8,261 nucleotides of DNA from an uncultured Bacillota bacterium (GTDB lineage: Bacteria; Bacillota; Clostridia; Christensenellales; UBA1242). How positions within the stretch are numbered: position 1 is the stretch's first letter; every line of letters starts with the position of its first letter. Below, piece by piece: positions 1 to 5,258 of this stretch. A program made the translations under genes and the position numbers. The notes beneath the pieces are model-generated. The model was not told the DNA's origin. It searched no databases and worked only from the letters and a program-made list of their open reading frames with translations. The stretch covers positions 1 through 8,261 of the forward strand of contig URAC01000039.1 of the NCBI GenBank assembly GCA_900545735.1, written 5' to 3'.

Positions 1-47
1 CTACACGAGCCTTATCGTCGGCAGCGTCAGATGTGTATAAGAGACAG
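1..47 (+). other. Illumina Nextera i5/Read-1 adapter (artefact)
   Basis: Not genomic. Bases 1-6 (CTACAC) match the end of the P5 arm. Bases 7-14 (GAGCCTTA) occupy the i5 index position and match, from memory, Nextera XT index S521. Bases 15-28 are the TCGTCGGCAGCGTC Read-1 adapter. Bases 29-47 are the 19-bp Tn5 mosaic end AGATGTGTATAAGAGACAG. Genomic sequence starts at base 48. Reading through this adapter in frame gives the spurious N-terminus MYKRQ. Confidence 0.98.
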
Positions 48-911
48 GATTATGAGTTCGAAATACATAGAAATTTAATTTCAAAAGCGTATAACAATTT
101 TAGCGAAATTAAAAAGGCCTATCCAAATAAAGTCATTTCAACAAATACTATAAACGATAGACTTACAGAAAAAGATGTTTACTCTTTTGTTTTAACTAAA
201 ACTTATGATTCAATAAAAACAAAAGAAGAAGAAAAATTGGCAGAATATTGCAGCCGTTATGGATACACGCAAAATCAATTTAATTCTCTTAAACTTTGGA
301 TGAATGAAGGCATTAAAATTAGAGAAGAAGGCAAAGAGAATTTGTTCTGCAAAGAAGATAGCGTTAAAAGCCAAAACAAAATTACTTATCGCTTTCTTGA
401 AAAAGGCGACCCTCTTGGAGCAATTCTTGGCGAAATTACGAATTGTTGTCAATCAATCAACAATGTCGGAGAAAGTTGTTGCAAGCACGGTTTAAGCAAT
501 CCAAATGGCGGCTTTGTTGTGTTTGAATTAAACAACAAAATTATTGGACAAAGTTGGGTATGGTATGACGAACGCTCAAAAAAGATTTGTTTAGATAATA
601 TTGAAATTCCAAGGTCAGCAAAATACAATGCCACAAAAACGGAATCCGACTTTATAGGCTGCTTAAAGCGTTTAAGCGAAGGCTTTAAAACGGAAATGGC
701 AAACAAAGGCAAAGAGGTTTCTATCGTATCTATGGGCAAAGGATATAACGACATCTTGGAGGTCGCATTGGGCTCGTTCAATGAAGTATCTCCTAAAGAA
801 GTTTTAGCAACTGCGGTTTTACAATCTGGAGAAACACCTATTCGCTTAATTGGAAACGCCCCATCTGGTGTTTACACAGATGTAAATCAAGGTGAATTGA
901 TATTAGAATAA
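48..911 (+). CDS. Conserved hypothetical protein with GNAT-like C-terminal region (5' partial)
   Basis: Only the last 287 residues are present; the true start lies left of the contig. An apparent GTG start at 33 is inside adapter and must be ignored, and no Met occurs early in the native part. I do not recognise the family with certainty. Native residues 1-110 look helical and charged. A distinct domain starts near residue 115 with GDPLGAILGEITNCCQ (120-135), followed by a second Cys pair (144-145). It continues with two strands (GFVVFE, IIGQSWVWY), the acidic turn ICLDNIEIP, a long amphipathic helix (about 199-220) and the strand VSIVSMGKGYND. This strand-strand-strand-helix-strand order resembles the core of GNAT acyltransferases, but I see no clear acetyl-CoA pyrophosphate loop. 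The paired cysteines could bind metal. The style suggests the tail of a larger protein, possibly from phage or plasmid, with function unassigned. It ends in TAA followed directly by a terminator. Confidence 0.8.
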   Translation, partial: DYEFEIHRNLISKAYNNFSEIKKAYPNKVISTNTINDRLTEKDVYSFVLTKTYDSIKTKEEEKLAEYCSRYGYTQNQFNSLKLWMNEGIKIREEGKENLFCKEDSVKSQNKITYRFLEKGDPLGAILGEITNCCQSINNVGESCCKHGLSNPNGGFVVFELNNKIIGQSWVWYDERSKKICLDNIEIPRSAKYNATKTESDFIGCLKRLSEGFKTEMANKGKEVSIVSMGKGYNDILEVALGSFNEVSPKEVLATAVLQSGETPIRLIGNAPSGVYTDVNQGELILE

Positions 912-938
912 AATGCAATTTTGTAATTGCATTTTTTT
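911..938 (+). terminator. Intrinsic terminator after the partial gene
   Basis: A perfect 8-bp stem (913-920 ATGCAATT with 925-932 AATTGCAT), extendable by two A-T pairs, has a 4-nt loop TTGT and a run of seven T (932-938). It begins at the stop codon of the upstream gene, so transcription of that gene is separated from the glycosyltransferase operon. Confidence 0.85.
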
Positions 939-998
939 GTTGATTGTTTGTTATATTTGTCGATTTATAAAGCAAATGCCTTTGGATATAAAAAATTC

Positions 999-1027
999 TT
1001 GAAATTTATTTGTTAATATGATAAAAT
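999..1027 (+). promoter_or_regulatory. SigA-type extended -10 promoter of the glycosyltransferase operon
   Basis: A -35 box TTGAAA (999-1004), an exact 17-bp spacer, and a -10 box TAAAAT (1022-1027) preceded by TG one base upstream (1019-1020), which is an extended -10. Expected transcription start is about 1033-1035, leaving a leader of roughly 18 nt before the ATG at 1052. It lies just after the upstream terminator, as expected for an independent unit. Confidence 0.7.
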
Positions 1028-1051
1028 ACACTATGTTAAAAGTTGGATTAT

Positions 1052-2248
1052 ATGGAAAATAAATTAAATATAGGTTTATTTATCGACACATTTTATCCTA
1101 TGATAGATGGGGTTATAAATGTTGTAGATAATTACGCTAGAAGGTTAAATAAAATTGCAAATGTAACGGTTTTTGCACCAAAGTCAAGATATGACAATTT
1201 CGATGACAGCACTTTGCCATATAAGGTTGTGCGCTGTAAACGCTTTAATTTGAAATTTTTAAAATTGGATTATGACCTTCCACTCCCAAGTTTAGATAAG
1301 AACTTTAAAAAAGCAATCAAAGATGCAAATTTAGATATAATTCACATTCACTCACCTTTCTCAATAGGAAAAATGGCTGCAAGTTATGGCAACAAACACA
1401 ACATTCCAGTTGTCGCAACAATGCATAGTCAATTTAAAAAGGATTTTTATAAATCCACAAAAAGCAAAGTTTTAACAAACATAATGCTTGATATTATCGC
1501 CCACACATTCAACAAATGCGATGTGCTTTGGACAATGAATCCAGGCTGTGCAAAACTTAGCAAAGAATATGGATATAAAGGTCAAATAGACATCGTTCCA
1601 AATGCAACAGACTTGGTCAACGAATTTGCGCAAGACGAAATTGCAAGCTTTAAAAAAGAAATTTCTGCAAAATATGATATAAAAGAAGATGAAAAAATTT
1701 TCATAAATATCGGCAGGTTAAACAAACTTAAAAATCTAACTTTTGTTATCAATGTTTGCAAATTGTTGAGCGAGAAAAATTTTAAATTCAAACTTTTATT
1801 GATTGGCGATGGCAGCGATAAAAAATATTTTGAAAATAAAGTTAAAAACGAAAATTTACAAGATAAAATAATCTTTGTTGGCAGGGTTTCATCAGTCGAA
1901 GAAAAGAGCAAGCTATTTGCAATATCAGATTTGCAAATTTTCCCTTCATATTATGATACAGATGGAATTGTTCGCATAGAAGCCGCAGCATTTTATGTTC
2001 CAACAATTTTTATTGAAAACAGCCTAGCGTCATCAACAATAACTAACGATGTCAATGGATATATAGGCAAAAACAATAAAGAAAAGTTCGCTCAAAAAAT
2101 AATAGATATTTTCAGCGATGAAGAACTTTATAACAAAGTAAAAATCAAATGCCACGAAGATTTATACATAAATTGGGATAGTTTGATGACCGATGTCTTA
2201 AAAAAATATAAAAATTTAATTGAGGAGAAAAAATGCAAAAAGATTTAA
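1052..2248 (+). CDS. GT4-family glycosyltransferase (GT-B fold)
   Basis: A 398-residue retaining glycosyltransferase of family GT4, which moves a sugar from a nucleotide-sugar donor to a lipid or glycan acceptor at the cytoplasmic membrane face. The N-terminal acceptor half has FIDTFYPMIDGVINVV (10-25) and IIHIHSPFSIG (96-106), similar to the entry motifs of diacylglycerol glucosyltransferases. The C-terminal donor half has IGRLNKLKN (220-228, phosphate-binding Arg and Lys), LLIGDG (249-254), and FPSYYDTDGIVRIEAAAF (297-314) at the EX7E site. The first acidic residue there is Asp302 rather than Glu, paired with Glu310. Length is normal and no signal peptide is visible. ATG at 1052 is preferred over an in-frame TTG at 1043 because MENKLNIGLF begins right at the first strand; the ribosome site is weak. 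It overlaps the next GT gene by 16 nt. The acceptor cannot be read from sequence; glycolipid synthesis is a plausible guess. Confidence 0.9.
   Translation: MENKLNIGLFIDTFYPMIDGVINVVDNYARRLNKIANVTVFAPKSRYDNFDDSTLPYKVVRCKRFNLKFLKLDYDLPLPSLDKNFKKAIKDANLDIIHIHSPFSIGKMAASYGNKHNIPVVATMHSQFKKDFYKSTKSKVLTNIMLDIIAHTFNKCDVLWTMNPGCAKLSKEYGYKGQIDIVPNATDLVNEFAQDEIASFKKEISAKYDIKEDEKIFINIGRLNKLKNLTFVINVCKLLSEKNFKFKLLLIGDGSDKKYFENKVKNENLQDKIIFVGRVSSVEEKSKLFAISDLQIFPSYYDTDGIVRIEAAAFYVPTIFIENSLASSTITNDVNGYIGKNNKEKFAQKIIDIFSDEELYNKVKIKCHEDLYINWDSLMTDVLKKYKNLIEEKKCKKI
2222..2227 (+). promoter_or_regulatory. Ribosome binding site of the GT2 gene, inside the GT4 gene
   Basis: GAGGAG lies 5 nt before the ATG at 2233, within the last codons of the upstream gene. 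It fixes the GT2 start and, with the 16-nt gene overlap, points to translational coupling of the two transferases. Confidence 0.8.
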
Positions 2249-3222
2249 TTTCTGTTATCGTTCCTTGCTACAATATGGAAAGATTTTTGCCAGATTGTTT
2301 TGAAAGTTTGACACATCAAAATTATAAAAATTTGGAAATTATTTTTGTCAACGATGGTTCAAAAGATAATACATTACAACTTTTAAATGAATTTTGTGAA
2401 GGCAAAGAAAATTGCAGAGTTGTGGACCAGCAAAACCGCGGACTTAGTGGCGCAAGAAATTCAGGCTTAAAATATGCAAATGGAAAATATATTTATTTTT
2501 TTGACCCAGATGATTTTTTATCTCCAAATATAATTTCAGTTTTACATAAAAATATGGTTGAAAATGATGTAGACATTTCAATTTGCAGATACAAGCGAGT
2601 TAAAGAAGATTTTGAACTGGACTACAAAAAAAATGATAAACTTACAAAAAAATTAACTTTTTTTGATAAAGAAAGCACAATTTGTCAACTTTATAGTGGA
2701 AAATTGTTCGATGTTTGCGTCTGGAATAAATTATATAAGCACGAAATTATTAAACAAATAGACAATTATCCAGAAGTGTATAACACAAATATCAAGTATG
2801 GCGAAGATGTTGAATTTAATATCAGATATTTAGAAAAATCTAAAGGCGCAGTTTTCACAAAAGACAGATTATATTATTATAGACAACGCAAAGGAAGTTT
2901 AGTTAGAAGCACATTTAATGAAAAACGCTTGACCGACTTTATTGGAATTGATTATGCAATTAGCGTTTGCGAAAACAAATTTCCAAAAGCAGAAAAATAT
3001 ATAAAAAGTTGGAAAGGCTTAGTCAGCATTGAAATGCTCTATTATATCTACAAAAGCGATTATGCAAATAAGGACAAAATTAACGAATTGCTTAAAAATT
3101 TAAAAGATAATATGAAATATATCGTAACTTGTCGCCGCAATCATTTATATAGAAGAATTTTAGTTCCTTTAACCTATCCACTGTTTAAAATTTTCCTACA
3201 TAGCAGAATAAAAAACAAATAA
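2233..3222 (+). CDS. GT2-family glycosyltransferase (GT-A fold)
   Basis: A 329-residue inverting glycosyltransferase of family GT2, of the kind used for capsule, exopolysaccharide or wall teichoic acid side chains. The nucleotide-binding start ISVIVPCYN (6-14) is followed by EIIFVNDGSKDNT (35-47) and NRGLSGARNSGL (68-79). The metal-binding DXD motif is FFDPDD (89-94). KYGEDVEFNIRYL (188-200) carries the ED pair typical of the catalytic base region, and YYYRQRKGSLVR (214-225) follows as in EpsJ/WcaA-like enzymes. The C-terminal tail (about 301-329) is basic with an aliphatic stretch and may touch the membrane; there is no clear multi-span segment. It is co-transcribed and translationally coupled with the GT4 gene, so both probably act on the same glycan. 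Donor and acceptor are unknown. The stop codon lies in the left arm of a terminator hairpin. Confidence 0.93.
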   Translation: MQKDLISVIVPCYNMERFLPDCFESLTHQNYKNLEIIFVNDGSKDNTLQLLNEFCEGKENCRVVDQQNRGLSGARNSGLKYANGKYIYFFDPDDFLSPNIISVLHKNMVENDVDISICRYKRVKEDFELDYKKNDKLTKKLTFFDKESTICQLYSGKLFDVCVWNKLYKHEIIKQIDNYPEVYNTNIKYGEDVEFNIRYLEKSKGAVFTKDRLYYYRQRKGSLVRSTFNEKRLTDFIGIDYAISVCENKFPKAEKYIKSWKGLVSIEMLYYIYKSDYANKDKINELLKNLKDNMKYIVTCRRNHLYRRILVPLTYPLFKIFLHSRIKNK

Positions 3223-3247
3223 CCTATTTTATTAATAGGTTATTTTT
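3210..3247. terminator. Bidirectional intrinsic terminator between convergent operons
   Basis: A stem of up to 12 bp (3217-3228 with 3234-3245; core AACCTATT/AATAGGTT) has a 5-nt loop TTATT. On the + strand it ends in five T (3243-3247), stopping the glycosyltransferase operon. On the - strand it is followed by a T-rich tract (3215-3210), stopping the operon ending at 3250. Both flanking stop codons lie in or next to the hairpin. Confidence 0.85.
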
Positions 3248-3249
3248 AA

Positions 3250-4047
3250 TTAAATGTTTTTCGTTTTTGTGAGTTGGACAATTTTGGATAACGGCACAAT
3301 TTCTACACCCATACTTTCGATTTCTGATAAGCAATCGCGTATGGCGCGTGCAGTTGACACTCCACCTTCTGGTCCAACGTGTCCTATGGCAACTGCATAT
3401 CCGCGCTTCTTTGCAAGTTTTGCCGCTTTTATAAGTTCACTTTTAGCGTGATTATAGTCGGGATTTCCTGTTAATTCTAAGAAAAAGTCTCTTGAAACGA
3501 AGTCTTCTTTTGTTGCTGCCGCCACTTCCGTGCAAACGGATTTTTCGTGGGTTTTGCTATCTAAAAAATATTTCCCGTTATCGCGGACTTCTTCCATTAT
3601 CGCTGTCATAAGTTCTTTATTCAAACAAACGCCTGAACCTATATGAATATTCACACCAACGCAATGCGGAGTGGCTTCAATACATTCTTTTATTAATTGT
3701 TTGGCTTTTTCTGGTTTGTCATAATTTCTAATAACCTTTGGCCCATACCAACTTTCAGGCAATTTCCCATACGCTTCCATCGGCATATGCAATATCACTT
3801 CGTGCCCCTTTGCAAATGCATCTTCTGCATCTTTTATTGAATAATCTAGCCCTGGCATAACTGCACAAGTGAGTGGGCAGTTATTGTCTAACATCTCCTT
3901 TACTCCTGCCCTAGCCTGTCCAAAATCGTCAATGACAATGGCAAGCATAGGCTTTGTTTTTTCGGCTACTACTTTATTGACTGGCAAAAAACTTGCTAGC
4001 AAGACAAGCATAAAAAAACAAACACTAATTCTGAACAAATTTTTCAT
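3250..4047 (-). CDS. Secreted divergent polysaccharide deacetylase (DUF610/YibQ family)
   Basis: A 265-residue exported protein of the divergent polysaccharide deacetylase family (PF04748), a NodB-like (beta/alpha) barrel relative. A signal peptide or anchor covers residues 1-28 (MKN-LFR, hydrophobic 7-22, then PVNKVVAEK). Family blocks follow in order: IVIDDFG (37-43), AVMPGLDYS (62-70), ILHMPMEA (85-92), GVNIHIGSG (131-139), YFLDSKT (160-166), SRDFFLE (185-191) and AIGHVGP (220-226). IDD, HMP and IGH hold the likely metal or catalytic residues. The family's substrate is not established; a cell-wall or surface glycan is the usual assumption. It sits 43 bp downstream of the lipoprotein gene on the same strand, with no clear terminator between, so the two may share a transcript. 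The ATG at 4047 gives a proper signal peptide, but no good Shine-Dalgarno is visible before it. Confidence 0.9.
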   Translation of the reverse strand: MKNLFRISVCFFMLVLLASFLPVNKVVAEKTKPMLAIVIDDFGQARAGVKEMLDNNCPLTCAVMPGLDYSIKDAEDAFAKGHEVILHMPMEAYGKLPESWYGPKVIRNYDKPEKAKQLIKECIEATPHCVGVNIHIGSGVCLNKELMTAIMEEVRDNGKYFLDSKTHEKSVCTEVAAATKEDFVSRDFFLELTGNPDYNHAKSELIKAAKLAKKRGYAVAIGHVGPEGGVSTARAIRDCLSEIESMGVEIVPLSKIVQLTKTKNI

Positions 4048-4072
4048 AAAATTAGTATTTGTTTATTTTTTT

Positions 4073-4101
4073 ATTATATTCTTATATTAATTATTTTTGA
4101 A
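4073..4101 (-). promoter_or_regulatory. Possible promoter for the deacetylase gene
   Basis: On the - strand, TTCAAA (4101-4096, inside the end of the lipoprotein gene) is separated by 17 bp from a perfect TATAAT (4078-4073). This would start transcription near 4066, about 18 nt before the ATG. AT-rich sequence makes chance matches likely, and the -35 box matches only 4 of 6, so this is tentative. Confidence 0.4.
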
Positions 4102-4705
4102 GTTCGTAAGCAAGAAATTGGCCTTCATAATTCCTATCGATGTCATATCTTGTATCTGATTTTTTATTTAGTATGACAGTTTTTTCTTCTTCGTCTTCTG
4201 TATAAGACAACTTAATATTGCCATTTGTTAAGATTGTGTAAATTCCTGATTGTTCTTGATTTAAACTTGTTGAATTATATGTGCCATCTCTATTGAAAAC
4301 TATGCAAAAATCGCCTTTAGCAAATGATTCAACATCTACTTCTTTGCCGTCTTCCAATTTGTATACTCTTGTTGATTCAAAAGTTGCTCCTGCAAGATTT
4401 AACACTGTGTAATTAAATTCAATTTTTTCACCTTGATAAATTATATACATTGTTTTAGCGCCAGCAGATTTTGTTGAAAAACCGCGTATCATTTCGTCAG
4501 TAACATCAACATATGCGTCTTTGCCGTCAGAAGAATATTTAATAACAGCATTTTCTAAGTTCAATTCTTCGTTCAAATAATATACATTTTGCATATTTTC
4601 AACAACGAGTTTTTGTTGTTCATCATTATTTCCGCACGCTGCAAAAAGGCCTGCACAAGGAATTATTAACATAAATGCAAACAAAACTGATAAAAACTTT
4701 TTCAT
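4091..4705 (-). CDS. Lipoprotein with Ig-like and lipocalin-like domains
   Basis: A 204-residue lipoprotein of unknown function. The N-terminus MKKFLSVLFAFMLIIPCAGL leads into LFAAC at Cys24, the likely lipidated residue after signal peptidase II cleavage; Phe at -3 is less usual. Residues about 33-98 (start VVENMQNVYYLNEELN, then EMIRGFSTKSAGAKTMYIIY) have the pattern of bacterial Ig-like Big_3 domains: a 'YxxxExL' strand, then a fixed 'G-F-T-T..AG.KT..I.Y.G' hairpin. Residues about 104-204 (GATFEST, FNRDGTYNST, GIYTILTNGNIKLSYTE) look like the lipocalin-like repeats seen in small Firmicutes lipoproteins. It would sit on the outer face of the membrane. The start is firm: GGAGGAG (4714-4708) precedes ATG. 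It has its own promoter upstream, although read-through from nrdDG is also possible because I see no terminator between them. Confidence 0.85.
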   Translation of the reverse strand: MKKFLSVLFAFMLIIPCAGLFAACGNNDEQQKLVVENMQNVYYLNEELNLENAVIKYSSDGKDAYVDVTDEMIRGFSTKSAGAKTMYIIYQGEKIEFNYTVLNLAGATFESTRVYKLEDGKEVDVESFAKGDFCIVFNRDGTYNSTSLNQEQSGIYTILTNGNIKLSYTEDEEEKTVILNKKSDTRYDIDRNYEGQFLAYELQK

Positions 4706-4714
4706 ATCTCCTCC

Positions 4715-4758
4715 AATATTAAAAGTATATCATATTTAATATTAAAGTCAATATTAAA
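4715..4758. repeat. Three AATATTAAA direct repeats and a 12-bp palindrome over the lipoprotein promoter
   Basis: AATATTAAA occurs at 4715-4723, 4738-4746 and 4750-4758. The middle copy is part of the perfect palindrome TTTAATATTAAA (4735-4746), which lies in the -35/-10 spacer and touches the -35 box. The layout would suit a repressor operator, but the sequence is simple and AT-rich, so chance is possible. No regulator is recognised. Confidence 0.4.
4724..4751 (-). promoter_or_regulatory. SigA-type extended -10 promoter of the lipoprotein gene
   Basis: On the - strand, TTGACT (4751-4746), a 16-bp spacer and TATACT (4729-4724) with TG one base upstream, making an extended -10. Expected start is near 4717, just ahead of the GGAGGAG ribosome site at 4714-4708. 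The spacer contains a 12-bp palindrome (see the repeat entry). Confidence 0.7.
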
Positions 4759-4769
4759 CGATAGCAAAA

Positions 4770-5258
4770 TTAATCAAATAAAATTACTTTGTTTTCTTTT
4801 AAAGTTTGCTTAACATCAATAACTCTTTGATTTGTGCTGCCCTTCCAATGAGCGTTATTATCTTTTAACTTGACAACGAAAGGCCCATCAACAAGCACAT
4901 CGATGTATTTTAATATTTCTAAATCTTTTATTTCTTCAAAAAGATAGCCTGTGTATAGCCAAATCGTCTTATTTGGAAAAAGTTCTTTCACTTGTTTTGC
5001 AAATTTAGTTACACAATCCACATTTGCTGGAAATAGTGGGTCGCCGCCAGACAGCGTAAGACCAGAAATATAGTCTTTTTTGAGTTCAGCAAAGATTTCT
5101 TGCTTTGCTTGTTCATCAAATTCCAATCCGCAGTTAGCGTCCCAAGTGATTTTGTTGTGACATTCTGGACAAGCGTGATTGCAGCCGCTAACCCATAAAA
5201 CAACGCGAAGACCATCGCCATTATTCATATCATCTTTTGTTATGTTGTGATATTTCAT
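4770..5258 (-). CDS. nrdG: Anaerobic ribonucleotide reductase activating protein (radical SAM)
   Basis: This 162-residue radical-SAM activase uses a [4Fe-4S] cluster and S-adenosylmethionine to create the glycyl radical on NrdD. The cluster motif CX3CX2C is Cys26, Cys30 and Cys33 in VSGCNHACPECHN. The SAM-contacting LSGGDPL is at 69-75. YTGYLFEE (102-109), DVLVDGPF (120-127) and GSTNQRVIDV (140-149) are standard NrdG blocks. Length agrees with E. coli NrdG (about 154). The start codon overlaps the nrdD stop by one base (TAATG), so translation is coupled and the two partners are made together. A GGAAGAG-type ribosome site lies in the end of nrdD. No own promoter is seen; expression should follow the nrdD promoter. 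Confidence 0.97.
   Translation of the reverse strand: MKYHNITKDDMNNGDGLRVVLWVSGCNHACPECHNKITWDANCGLEFDEQAKQEIFAELKKDYISGLTLSGGDPLFPANVDCVTKFAKQVKELFPNKTIWLYTGYLFEEIKDLEILKYIDVLVDGPFVVKLKDNNAHWKGSTNQRVIDVKQTLKENKVILFD

Noticed and set aside
33..47. GTG start giving an MYKRQ N-terminus for the first gene
   Set aside because: These bases are Nextera mosaic-end sequence, so the start is an artefact and the gene is 5' partial.
449..781. Antisense open frame of 110 codons within the first gene
   Set aside because: It has no ribosome site or recognisable motif, and the + strand frame is clearly the coding one.
1043..1051. TTG start three codons upstream for the GT4 gene
   Set aside because: The ATG at 1052 is a better codon and fits the usual N-terminus of the family; the TTG has no better ribosome site.
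1033..1062. Nine-codon frame (ATG at 1033) overlapping the GT4 start, as a possible leader peptide
   Set aside because: It begins at the predicted transcription start with no ribosome site and no regulatory amino-acid pattern; chance is the simpler view.
4735..4746. Palindrome after nrdG as an intrinsic terminator
   Set aside because: The TTTAATATTAAA palindrome is self-complementary without a loop or G/C pairs and has no clean T run, so it is a poor terminator; it is listed as a possible operator.
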